64,000 nucleotides of DNA from the NCBI RefSeq assembly GCF_040214835.1, contig NZ_CP157874.1:3600001-3664000 (forward strand). The letters are read 5' to 3'. The position numbers were made by a program, and so were the translations under genes. The DNA comes from Pseudomonas asiatica (GTDB lineage: Bacteria; Pseudomonadota; Gammaproteobacteria; Pseudomonadales; Pseudomonadaceae). Below, in pieces: positions 47,256-54,045 of the stretch (positions are counted from its first letter, which is position 1; each line of letters begins with the position of its first letter). The notes beneath the pieces are model-generated. The model ran no database searches and was not told the DNA's origin. It was given only the letters and a program-made list of their open reading frames with translations.

Positions 47256-47546
47256 ATGAAAGGTTACTGGATCATTCTGGGGACTGCTGTTACCGACACG
47301 CAGGCGCAGCAGGAATATGGCCGGTTGTGGGCGCCAATCGCCGAGCATTATGGCGCCAGGCTCAAGGTTCTCGATTCGACAGCGCTGGTCGAGTCGCATA
47401 CCAGCACACGGGCGCTGGCGGTCGAGTTCGACAGTTATGCCCAGGCCCAGGCGTGCTATGCCGATCCCGCCTATTCGCAAGCAAAGGCGATGGCATTACG
47501 CGCCTATCGTCGTGAGTTGCTCATCGTTGAGGGGGATTTAGGCTGA
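47256..47546 (+). CDS. DUF1330 family protein
   Basis: A 96-residue dimeric ferredoxin-like small protein. The DUF1330 pattern is seen: KGYWIILGTAVTDTQAQQEY, LKVLDSTALVESHTSTRALA (variant of the usual G-x-x-E motif) and VEFDSYAQAQACYADPAYSQ. CAGGAG precedes ATG 47256 by six bases. It ends the SDR/flavin-protein/DUF1330 run. Function is unknown; members often accompany oxidoreductases. Confidence 0.85.
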   Translation: MKGYWIILGTAVTDTQAQQEYGRLWAPIAEHYGARLKVLDSTALVESHTSTRALAVEFDSYAQAQACYADPAYSQAKAMALRAYRRELLIVEGDLG

Positions 47547-47669
47547 TCAAGGGTTCGCTGATACGGATGCCATGGGACGATAGCGTCCGGCATCGTTCCC
47601 CTCCTCCAGCGCAATACTGAACAGCTCTGCCAAAAGAAAAGGCACCCGCAGGTGCCCTCTCGATACCGT

Positions 47670-48119
47670 TTACGGAATGAATCGAGTGCCACAAGCGTGG
47701 CACATCCAAGTGCGGCGCCACTCTTCCAATTTGTCGTACTGTGCGACGTTGAATTTCCAGTGGCGAACGAAGCCAATTACACCGACGGTGATAAATATCG
47801 CGCCTATGAAGAACCTTGACCAATCAACGCCCCAGAAGGTGTTCATAAGCTTGAGGCCATCGTACAAGATGATTGCGCCAACCCCCGTAAGAATGACCGG
47901 GCCAAGCAAGCGCTTACCTGGAGGTGGGCCGACGCTTGCCGCCAAATTGGTCTGATGCCGACCTGAAGTTTCAACGGTCACGCTTGGTCCGAATCCGGAT
48001 TGGGACTGCGCTTGGTGGGTTGCTTGTATGTGAGAAGTGCCAGCAGCATGGATGATAGACAGAAGCTGGACGTTTTGACCTTGGCATTGCGGGCAGCAGA
48101 TTGCGTTATTGCTCACCAC
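47670..48119 (-). CDS. Zinc-ribbon membrane protein, hypothetical
   Basis: A 149-residue protein. An N-terminal zinc-ribbon half-site (CCPQC, C9 and C12) and a C-terminal partner (WMCHACGTRFIP) flank two membrane helices (LLGPVILTGVGAIILYDGLK; FFIGAIFITVGVIGFVRH). The middle is Gln/Ser/Thr-rich. The start is taken as GTG 48119, with AAAGGA upstream; an in-frame ATG further upstream (48209) has no clear ribosome site. It marks the left edge of the accessory region. Function unknown. Confidence 0.65.
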   Translation of the reverse strand: MVSNNAICCPQCQGQNVQLLSIIHAAGTSHIQATHQAQSQSGFGPSVTVETSGRHQTNLAASVGPPPGKRLLGPVILTGVGAIILYDGLKLMNTFWGVDWSRFFIGAIFITVGVIGFVRHWKFNVAQYDKLEEWRRTWMCHACGTRFIP

Positions 48120-48272
48120 GTATTCATTCCTTTGAGGGGTGAAAGGCGAGCATTCTAAGGCAATTGCATACATCAGCGCACTACGCGACTTTATCCGAGC
48201 GCTATTCACGACTTACCACGCCCACAAACAAACCTACTATCCACCCCATCTGTGTACCTTACACCCGCCCAA

Positions 48273-48584
48273 CTACTCACATGAAGGGCGCGAACGCCCG
48301 ATGATGAGAAGCGGAGATTTACCAAGGGGCTGGAGCACTGGGCTGATGCTTCTACGGCATACAAAACGCTCATGCACATCGTCATTGGTCGGTTCGGTGC
48401 TGCCAGTGATGGTGCCGACCACCATGTCTTCAGTGATCTCGAAGTCATAAGGGCCGTAATAGGCCACGGCCTGGAACATCCAGCGGCCACCAACACGGAT
48501 CGTCCGGCCGCCGCAGGCTGCCTCGAGCTTCTGCAGCACGTTCGTACGCTGCTCGTCGGCACCGATCAAGGCTGATAGCGCCAA
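48273..48584 (-). pseudogene. Fragment of a phage tail-tip (host specificity, J-like) protein
   Basis: The translated fragment, beginning near MALSALIGADEQRTNVLQKL, contains EAACGGRTIRVGGRWMFQAV and EITEDMVVGTITGSTEPTND. This resembles the internal segment of lambda J-type tail-tip proteins where a SxxRxNVQxLLxACxGR pattern is followed by a GGKWR strand. Intact J proteins exceed 1000 residues, so this is a small internal remnant with neither proper start nor end. The 3' part after residue ~73 does not look like J and may be a junction. Similarity is by recollection of the family. Confidence 0.6.
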
Positions 48585-48636
48585 GTCCGCCTGACGTTAA
48601 CTGCCCGATGCCCTGCTCCCCATCGCAGGGTGTATC

Positions 48637-48765
48637 GGTGATTCATCTGCTCGCGGAAAAGGCAGGCATGCCAATGCCGCTTGAGGCTGGTAACTCAGTC
48701 AGGTAGAGGCCAGTGCACGGGAGGTCGCGGGTTCGAATCCCGCTCAGCCGAACAGATGAATCACC
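48637..48765 (+). other. tRNA-like relic enclosed by a 17-bp inverted repeat
   Basis: A 67-base tRNA-like sequence at 48685-48751 starts GGCTGG and ends CAGCCGA. It has a D-arm-like segment ACTCAGTCAGGTAGAGG and a clear T-arm GCGGG-TTCGAAT-CCCGC, but the anticodon arm is collapsed. It is bracketed by GGTGATTCATCTGCTCG (48637-48653) and its near-exact inverted copy CGAACAGATGAATCACC (48749-48765); 16 of 17 bases match. A transcript would fold into a long stem closing over the tRNA domain. Confidence 0.5.
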
Positions 48766-48829
48766 TATGCATCCCGCATCCCCTTCCTTCACATACGACC
48801 GCATTGGCAGGCGCCAGGCCACCTTTCAC

Positions 48830-48842
48830 GGGGGGGGGGGGG
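48830..48842 (+). repeat. Homopolymer tract of 13 G
   Basis: Thirteen consecutive G residues at 48830-48842, 60 bases before the ATG of the gene at 48902. Such tracts slip during replication and can vary promoter or leader spacing. Sequencing error in length is also possible. Confidence 0.85.
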
Positions 48843-48901
48843 TTGGTCACCTTCGCCTGGCTCCTGGCCAATGCGGCCGCACAACCACCAGGAGGACCGC
48901 C

Positions 48902-49195
48902 ATGGGCGCACTTCGAGCAGCACAATGGCAGTACGACAACCAGTTGCCGCCTCCGGTGAGCGAGAGCGCGGCTGAGGAAGCTGAGGCGCGCTGGTTCGAC
49001 GATGGCATCGCGGAACTGTTGGCGCGCCGTAACGTAGTCTTCCAGCGCAACTTCCACCAGCGTGGCGTGACCTACGAGCGCTTCGCCCAAGCGGTGGATG
49101 AGTTCGCGATGGTCCAGCTTGAAGAGATAGCCCGGCAGCTACTCACTCCTTTTGCCAAGGAAGCGGTGCTGGCCCAGGCCGAGGACGCGGAATGA
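48902..49195 (+). CDS. Small phage-type hypothetical protein
   Basis: A 97-residue protein: MGALRAAQWQYDNQLPPPVS, then AEARWFDDGIAELLARRNVV and FQRNFHQRGVTYERFAQAVD. This is a type common in Pseudomonas prophages, without known function. GGAG precedes ATG 48902 and the next gene overlaps its stop by four bases (ATG at 49192). The open frame extends upstream through the 13-G tract but that part is not conserved in character. Confidence 0.7.
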   Translation: MGALRAAQWQYDNQLPPPVSESAAEEAEARWFDDGIAELLARRNVVFQRNFHQRGVTYERFAQAVDEFAMVQLEEIARQLLTPFAKEAVLAQAEDAE

Positions 49196-49402
49196 ATCCC
49201 CACAGCGTGGCGGTGAGCGCCATCGAGGCAGCAATCGAGACGATGCTTCTACCGGGCTCTGGCCCGGTGGAGGATGCGAAGGCCGAGACGATGGTCGTCG
49301 CCTACTTCTCCATCCTCGATCCTCGTCATCGACTCCAACGAGTTCAAACATTACTGCGAGCGCATTCGGCGTATTGCCGTTCGGCGCAAGGAGGCTGCAT
49401 GA
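49192..49402 (+). pseudogene. Small phage protein gene broken by a 7-bp tandem duplication
   Basis: It begins MNPHSVAVSAIEAAIETMLL after overlapping the preceding stop. ATCCTCG occurs twice in direct succession (49312-49318, 49319-49325). Reading without one copy restores a single frame: SILVIDSNEFKHYCERIRRI-AVRRKEAA, then TGA at 49400-49402, where ATG of the next gene overlaps. With both copies the frame runs instead into the following gene. The reconstruction is consistent with typical phage ATGA-overlapping genes. Confidence 0.75.
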
Positions 49403-49620
49403 CAACGCCACTGATCACCACGCTCATTGATGAGCAGGTCGCTGAACTGCCCGAGAGTCAGGCAATGCCCGGCGACCGGGTGCTGATGTTGTTCAAGGGT
49501 CCGACCTTCGCGGCCGCGATGCACCAGGCCGAACTGGCCAGTATCGAAAATCCGCAGGCCTGGAACTGCCGGGCCTGCATCTGCGGAGAGTGGACCGTGG
49601 GCTACGAGGTTCGGGTGTGA
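49399..49620 (+). CDS. Small phage-type hypothetical protein
   Basis: A 73-residue ORF, starting MTTPLITTLIDEQVAELPES and ending CRACICGEWTVGYEVRV. AAGGAG lies six bases before ATG 49399, and the ATG overlaps the (restored) stop of the broken gene. Two to three cysteines (CRACIC) might form a knuckle. I do not recognise a function. Confidence 0.6.
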   Translation: MTTPLITTLIDEQVAELPESQAMPGDRVLMLFKGPTFAAAMHQAELASIENPQAWNCRACICGEWTVGYEVRV

Positions 49621-50078
49621 ACTCCTACCAGCGGGCCCGCCACTTGGTCATTTGGCGCGAAATCAACACCCAAAGAGCCCGGCACCGGGCCAGGCTTTTA
49701 CATTTAGGCCCATCTACAGCTGAACGTTATTCCAATGGGCGCTTGTGATAACTATAACGCTCTGCATGGGATACCCTCGATGGGTCCGGCGGGCCCTGCT
49801 TCTGCCCTCTTCGAAAGGGAGGGCTGTCGAAATTGTCGTCACAGTTCTCTTGGAAAGCGCTCTCACTCTGATCGACTGATCTCTGTAGCCGCCCCTCATT
49901 ATCGGCTGGCTGACTGACCTGTCTGTCACTATCTACGCCATACCTATCTCTGGACATACACACCTCTCAATGCTCAGAAGTCCTGAGCTATTTGAGTATG
50001 CGCTTCCCACTCTTCCAGAAGAGATAAAACGGACCACTGGGACAGGGCTTGGGCTGACTTGGCGTCCAGATCGTATGC
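49621..50078. other. 458-bp region without a recognisable gene
   Basis: Several short overlapping frames exist on both strands but none has a plausible start, ribosome site and composition together. Composition is more AT-rich than core genes. Probably decayed phage or intergenic DNA. Confidence 0.6.
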
Positions 50079-50303
50079 TCAATCCAGCTCACTCATACGC
50101 CTGTCGCCTGTTTCTTTAATCTTGAAAAGGAGGGTGAAACTGCCAGTAAGGCTTTGCCGTAGCTCTTGGGGCATTGCGAAGGAAAAATGGATGAGCCACG
50201 AACCATCTTTCAATCGAAATGTATCACCCCGGTAAAGAGCTACATCCGCCTCGCTCACTCCAATCCGCACGGAAATATCTGAATCACTTGGCGCATCAAA
50301 CAC
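50079..50303 (-). CDS. Small hypothetical protein
   Basis: A 74-residue protein starting at GTG 50303 with GAGG eight bases upstream: MFDAPSDSDISVRIGVSEAD ... KIKETGDRRMSELD. It appears beta-rich (RLKDGSWLIHFSFAMPQELR). Its start region lies 52 bases after the stop of the next gene on the same strand. No recognisable family. Confidence 0.5.
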   Translation of the reverse strand: MFDAPSDSDISVRIGVSEADVALYRGDTFRLKDGSWLIHFSFAMPQELRQSLTGSFTLLFKIKETGDRRMSELD

Positions 50304-50355
50304 GGTTGTGCCCTCACGTTCACCATGGAGCGAGCAAGCAGTGCATCTGGGCGCG

Positions 50356-50541
50356 CTATCGTTTGTGAATCGGCTTGGCCGTGTGAGGGTTCGTCCAAAC
50401 GACCTTCGGCTTGCTCGCTAGCACGCCGCTGACTCCAGAAGGAACGCTTTCAATCTGGCCTCCCTGCTTGATGAACAAGTCAGTCTGTTCATTCAAGCGC
50501 TCATGGGCACGCTGCGTCTCTGGGGATATGGCCTGGTGCAT
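50356..50541 (-). CDS. Small hypothetical protein, phage-type
   Basis: A 61-residue protein: MHQAISPETQRAHERLNEQT, then LFIKQGGQIESVPSGVSGVL and a basic tail KPKVVWTNPHTAKPIHKR. AGAGGT lies before the ATG. It resembles small phage regulatory proteins with an FLxxGGxIxxVPxGVS pattern, an observation from memory. It may form a two-gene unit with 50079-50303. Confidence 0.55.
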   Translation of the reverse strand: MHQAISPETQRAHERLNEQTDLFIKQGGQIESVPSGVSGVLASKPKVVWTNPHTAKPIHKR

Positions 50542-50888
50542 AAAAGCTACCTCTTAGTGAGAAGCCGCAGAAAACGGCTACGCAGTCACTATACAGGGAA
50601 TTTGAAGCACCCATGGGAATTAGAGCCAGATACTGAAAAATGCCGACATAATAAACGCAAAATCCTGCAAGTTTTGTTTAGAAATCCGTAAACCAAACCA
50701 TCCGCCGCCGCTATAACGCAGCATCTGCAAGAATTTATCGCCGCTTTTCTTCGCGTCTCGGTGAGGCGCAAATGCCCGCCAGAGCGCACAACCATAGCCG
50801 ACGCCCAGGCCGCTTGGCCTACATCAGGGCTTGACCTGGCATTTCCCCTATTTCAACTGACGGCGCCGGCCTGGCGCGAGGTTTTCCA
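50542..50888. other. 347-bp AT-rich intergenic region
   Basis: No convincing ORF. It lies between divergent genes (50541 minus, 50889 plus), as in a phage early control region, and contains AT-rich stretches (around 50600-50690) suitable for promoters, but no clear operator repeats were seen. Confidence 0.55.
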
Positions 50889-51362
50889 ATGTCCACAACC
50901 AACATGCGCATCTGGGAGCAGGTGCAGACCACCGATACCCGCTACACCAAGAACGCCGAGGTCGGCGGCCAGAAGATCACCAGCCTGAACGGCACCGCGA
51001 TGGTCATGAAGGCGACCGAAATGTTCGGCCCGGTCGGTATCGGTTGGGGCTGGAAGGCGCTTGAGGAGCGATTCGACGACGGTCACGAGGTGTTTTCCGG
51101 CGAAGGCGACAAGCGAATCTGCTTGGGCCGGGGGATCGGCCACACCGTCAAAGTCCAGCTCTGGTTCATGCAGGACGGCCAGCGCGGCGAGGTCGAGCAG
51201 TACGGGTGCACCCGGCACCAGTACAAGACCAAGTACGGCATGACCACTGATGGTGAGGCGCCGAAGAAGTCGTTGACCGACGCCATCAAGAAAGCTCTGT
51301 CCATGCTGGGCTTCAGCGCCGATGCGTATGCCCATCCTACGTCGCCGGCGTCATCAAGGTGA
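50889..51362 (+). pseudogene. Phage single-strand annealing-type protein gene, C-terminus lost
   Basis: The translation starts MSTTNMRIWEQVQTTDTRYT and includes KITSLNGTAMVMKATEMFGP, GWGWKALEERFDDGHEVFSG and SLTDAIKKALSMLGFSADAY. This is a widespread phage protein type; the late T-D-A-x-K-K-A-L-S-M-L-G-F motif recalls Rad52-like annealing proteins, which is an uncertain link. After residue ~145 the family's acidic tail is missing; the sequence instead reads AHPTSPASSR and stops. The loss coincides with a join to the PAPS-reductase-like fragment at about 51320-51332. Confidence 0.6.
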
Positions 51363-51658
51363 ACGTGGCAGCTTTCTGGGCCGAGCAACCTTTTGACCTT
51401 GGCATGGACTCGGACTACGGCAACTGCGACCTTTGCTGGAAGAAGAACGAGGCCAAGCTGATTAGGACCATCCAGGAGGATCCTTCCCGGGTGATCTGGT
51501 GGTCCGGCACCGAAGAACGGTTCGGCCAGGTGTTCAGACAGGACCGGCCTAATTACCGAGCGCTTGCCTGGTCAGCGGAAGGTTTCATGCCTCTCGGCGC
51601 CTGCGCCTGCATGCGAAGCTTTCGACCTATACGGTCGTCATCCTGTCTCTGGTTCTGA
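51329..51658 (+). pseudogene. C-terminal fragment of a phage PAPS-reductase-like protein
   Basis: The frame reads PSYVAGVIKVNVAAFWAEQP, then FDLGMDSDYGNCDLCWKKNE, and WWSGTEERFGQVFRQDRPNY. This matches the C-terminal part of phage phosphoadenosine-phosphosulfate-reductase-like proteins (AGVxKxDVxxFWxxQPFDL, GNCDxCFLK, WW-x-EE). No N-terminal ATP-PP-loop half remains. It overlaps the end of the annealing gene in another frame, so a deletion has fused the two genes. The tail after ALAWSAEGF departs from the family. Confidence 0.6.
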
Positions 51659-51780
51659 TCCTGGTAGCGAGCAAGAACTGCGCAAGGACAGTAATGGCTT
51701 CGAAGACCAGCGCCCCCGCAGCGACCACCTGCTGTTCCTGGCTGGCTACCGCGAAACGCACCAGCAACCCCTCTCCCCTA

Positions 51781-52077
51781 TCACGAGCAGGCTACCTGGT
51801 CGAGTTTTGGGAGAGTTTCTGTAGCAATGCGGCGAGCCCGTCCAACGCCCCAGGCTAAAGCCCTGGTCATTGATTCACCGGGACGGGAATCGAACGCCTC
51901 CTCGTGAAGGGCCATGCCCGTCGAGGCATAGACTCCAATGAACATTTGCGTGCTACCTGCGCGCGACAGTCGCACCTGGACATCTATGTGCGTTCCATCG
52001 CCAAGGGTCTCGTCATGAGTGCGGTGGTGAAGCGAAGGATCAGCCCATTGCCAGAAAACTTCACCGCGTATCCTCAT
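51781..52077 (-). CDS. Small hypothetical protein
   Basis: A 98-residue protein: MRIRGEVFWQWADPSLHHRT, with DVQVRLSRAGSTQMFIGVYA and SMTRALAWGVGRARRIATET. TAGGAG precedes ATG 52077 by six bases, a strong sign of translation. It looks like a single alpha/beta domain. I do not recognise the family. The gene lies in reverse orientation to the phage genes. Confidence 0.6.
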   Translation of the reverse strand: MRIRGEVFWQWADPSLHHRTHDETLGDGTHIDVQVRLSRAGSTQMFIGVYASTGMALHEEAFDSRPGESMTRALAWGVGRARRIATETLPKLDQVACS

Positions 52078-52191
52078 GTCGATCTCCTACGACTTTAGTT
52101 GTATGCGATAGGTGAACTTTCACAATAGCGAACACGAAGCGGTTATCAACCGCAGCGGGAGATACTGAAAACTGAATCGGACAAGCGGCGA

Positions 52192-52404
52192 TCAGTCTTC
52201 GTCCGGCGGCTCAGGCAGGTGCATCGTTGCAGCAAAAGCCATCCATTCTTCAAAAATGCGTCGGTGCTGGTCGCAATCCGATCGCCAGTTGGAGGAGGAC
52301 GTCACACCATACACAACCTGACTCATCGTTTGAGCCGTGTAGGTATCGAGCTTTCGAAGCAGTTCGTACGCATGAAACTGTTGATCCTTGCTAATAGAGC
52401 TCAT
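52192..52404 (-). CDS. Small hypothetical protein
   Basis: A 70-residue mainly helical protein starting MSSISKDQQFHAYELLRKLD and ending WMAFAATMHLPEPPDED. ATG 52404 is preferred to GTG 52434, whose ribosome site would touch the start. No known family seen. The 110-base gap to the gene at 51781 holds nothing obvious. Confidence 0.5.
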   Translation of the reverse strand: MSSISKDQQFHAYELLRKLDTYTAQTMSQVVYGVTSSSNWRSDCDQHRRIFEEWMAFAATMHLPEPPDED

Positions 52405-52509
52405 GTGATCCACAGCTGATGAGGAGCGAAGCACTCCTCGTGACCGGTGGACACCCCGCCACAGATTAAAGTCACCAGAACTTAAACTTTTTTCGCCAAC
52501 TGCCGCGAT

Positions 52510-52951
52510 ATGGCTGCCAAGGACGAAGTCATGCCTGAAGACAGCAACCGGCTTGGCCGGACCACTTCCGCTATATCGACGAGATTAGCCCTGACGGGGT
52601 GACGATTGTCTGCCAGCGCTTTGTCGTGGTTCGCGAGTCGGAACACTGCTATTGGATTGCTCCCTATCGCTTTGTTGGCCTGGCCGGATGTGCGTGGCCG
52701 AAGGTCGCAAGAGCCCGCACATCAAGCGCGTGCTGAGAGCATCGTATAGGCGCCGGTTTGCGTACCCGGATAAAGCGAAGGCCCTTCATTCCTACAAAGT
52801 GAGGAAGCGGCGCCAGCTCGGACATGCCCAGCTCGCCATGGAGCGTGCCAAGACTGCTCTGGAAGATCTCAATGGCGTGGACGCGATTGCAGACGAGCGA
52901 CTGTGCTCGGGTGGCGACTTCATCAAAGAACTGAACTGGGATGACTATTAA
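52510..52951 (+). pseudogene. Frameshifted phage hypothetical gene
   Basis: Three frames carry consecutive parts of one familiar phage protein: MAAKDEVMPEDSNRLG from 52510, then DHFRYIDEISPDGVTIVCQR and FVVVRESEHCYWIAPYRFVG from about 52560, and last YRRRFAYPDKAKALHSYKVR and GGDFIKELNWDDY up to the TAA at 52949-52951. Two frame changes (near 52555 and near 52690) break it. The stop overlaps the ATG of the next gene (TAATG), as in intact phage operons. Confidence 0.65.
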
Positions 52952-53217
52952 TGACCCGCCTCGCCCTCTGCCTCCTGCTGCTGGCCACCGGCGCCAGCGC
53001 AGGCGAATTACCCAAAGGTGTTGACGTCTTCCACGACGACGAGCGCGGCGCAACCTGCTGGACCTTCGGTTTCGACTGGCGCGACGGCATCAGCTGCATC
53101 CCCGACAGCCAGCTGCAGGCCGGCAACCAGCTCCAGCTTTCCCCGCACGAAACCCAACCCGAACCTACACCCGCTCTGGCGCCTGGGCGCTGGATTGATG
53201 AGAGGTATCAGCCGTGA
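52951..53217 (+). CDS. Phage-type secreted small protein
   Basis: An 88-residue protein with a signal peptide (MTRLALCLLLLATGASAGEL) and a short mature domain (CWTFGFDWRDGISCIPDSQL) with two cysteines. ATG 52951 overlaps the preceding stop. It overlaps the next gene's GTG start. Function unknown. Confidence 0.65.
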   Translation: MTRLALCLLLLATGASAGELPKGVDVFHDDERGATCWTFGFDWRDGISCIPDSQLQAGNQLQLSPHETQPEPTPALAPGRWIDERYQP

Positions 53218-53447
53218 GCAAGAAGAAAACTCACTTCACCATCGTGTCCAGCGCGGAGCTCGAGGAATTGCGCCGGGATCGTGAACGCTTGGCCGACGGC
53301 ACCAGGGTGCTCATGAGCTGGCACAACTACCTCGGGCCAATGTTCTTCCGCGACCGCCATGAGCAGCGCGAGATCGAAGACTGGTACGAAAACCCGCTAA
53401 TCTACGACGCGCTCGACTGGTTCTGCGAACGCGGCCACCGCGCCTAA
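53214..53447 (+). CDS. Small phage-type hypothetical protein
   Basis: A 77-residue protein starting at GTG 53214: MSKKKTHFTIVSSAELEELR, then RVLMSWHNYLGPMFFRDRHE. GAGAGG precedes by about eight bases and the start overlaps the upstream stop. Mostly helical, basic N-terminus. Not recognised. Confidence 0.62.
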   Translation: MSKKKTHFTIVSSAELEELRRDRERLADGTRVLMSWHNYLGPMFFRDRHEQREIEDWYENPLIYDALDWFCERGHRA

Positions 53448-53502
53448 CCCCTCCCCTACAACTCAAGCCCGCCGACATGCGCGGGCGAGGACGTTTGCAC
53501 TC

Positions 53503-53760
53503 ATGAAAACACGAGAGCTCACGTACGAGCGCCTGAAAGAGAAGATCCACTACGACCCCGACACCGGCAAATTCACGAGGACTTGCCCCGATCACAACCG
53601 CAAGGTTGGGCAACTCGACAAGGATGGGTACCTGGCCATCGCAATAGACCGAGTAGGGCGCTGCTCGATAGTGACCATGCACCGGATCTTGCCGGGGACC
53701 CGTGGGACATGCAATATCTTCGAGTGTCCCAGGATTGTCCCAAATGGCCGGGGTCAACAA
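53503..53760 (+). pseudogene. Truncated phage HNH/AP2-type endonuclease fragment
   Basis: The N-terminus MKTRELTYERLKEKIHYDPD, TGKFTRTCPDHNRKVGQLDK and GYLAIAIDRVGRCSIVTMHR matches the start of phage HNH/AP2-type endonucleases (LTYERLKExxxYDPxTGxF). After HRI the sequence departs and no HNH catalytic motif follows. The open frame continues through the tRNA-Cys region to 53934, which cannot be genuine protein coding. Confidence 0.55.
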
Positions 53761-53774
53761 AATCCGCAGGCATT

Positions 53775-53808
53775 AAAAAAGCCCCGCAACCTCAATGGTT
53801 GCGGGGCT
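53775..53808 (-). terminator. Intrinsic terminator of tRNA-Cys
   Basis: On the minus strand AGCCCCGCAACC (12 bp) pairs with GGTTGCGGGGCT around a five-base loop, followed by TTTTTT (from AAAAAA at 53775-53780). It lies nine bases after the tRNA 3' end. Confidence 0.85.
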
Positions 53809-53817
53809 TTCGAATGG

Positions 53818-53891
53818 TGGAGGCCGAGGTCGGAATCGAACCGGCGTAGACGGATTTGCAATCCGGAGCATAACCACTTTGCTACTCGGCC
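53818..53891 (-). tRNA. tRNA-Cys (anticodon GCA)
   Basis: The acceptor stem GGCCGAG/CTCGGCC, anticodon stem-loop with TTGCAAA (GCA), T-loop GTTCGATTC and terminal TCCA are seen on the minus strand. Length 74 with CCA. Its 3' end faces the prophage remnant, so it is a plausible integration site. Confidence 0.95.
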
Positions 53892-53978
53892 TCAAAGGTC
53901 GGATCTAGCAGCTTGCGCTTCGCTATCTCCTTGAAACGCTGAACCTTTTTCAAAGTTTGCTGCGTTTCGATGGGCGCC

Positions 53979-54007
53979 ATTATGTCTTCATTCCTTTAAC
54001 CTTGCAA
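53979..54007 (-). promoter_or_regulatory. Sigma-70 promoter of tRNA-Cys
   Basis: -35 TTGCAA (54002-54007) and -10 CATAAT (53979-53984) are separated by exactly 17 bases on the minus strand. The tRNA 5' end is 88 bases downstream of the -10, so a leader is removed by processing. Confidence 0.7.
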
Positions 54008-54045
54008 CCCCCTGAACGAAAAAAAATTTCAACGGGTTCAAGGTG

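Larger units (their letters stand above)
48273..53808. mobile_element. Decayed prophage remnant next to tRNA-Cys
   Basis: The stretch holds phage-type small ORFs, a tail-tip fragment, an annealing-protein gene and an HNH fragment, many of them truncated or frameshifted, ending at the 3' end of tRNA-Cys. No integrase, capsid, terminase or complete tail genes remain. No duplicated attachment sequence was found by eye at the left end, so the exact left border is uncertain. I recall that a prophage occupies a similar place beside sohB in P. putida KT2440, but cannot verify it. Confidence 0.75.

Noticed and set aside
47550..48640. Left attachment repeat matching the tRNA-Cys 3' end
   Set aside because: No copy of the tRNA-Cys 3' sequence was found at the left edge of the remnant by eye, so att sites are not annotated.
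53761..53934. Continuation of the HNH-type frame through the tRNA-Cys region
   Set aside because: The residues after about 53700 derive from terminator and tRNA sequence, not from a protein domain.
54008..54045. Terminator after sohB suggested by a run of eight T on the minus strand
   Set aside because: The sequence before the T-run does not form a convincing stem.
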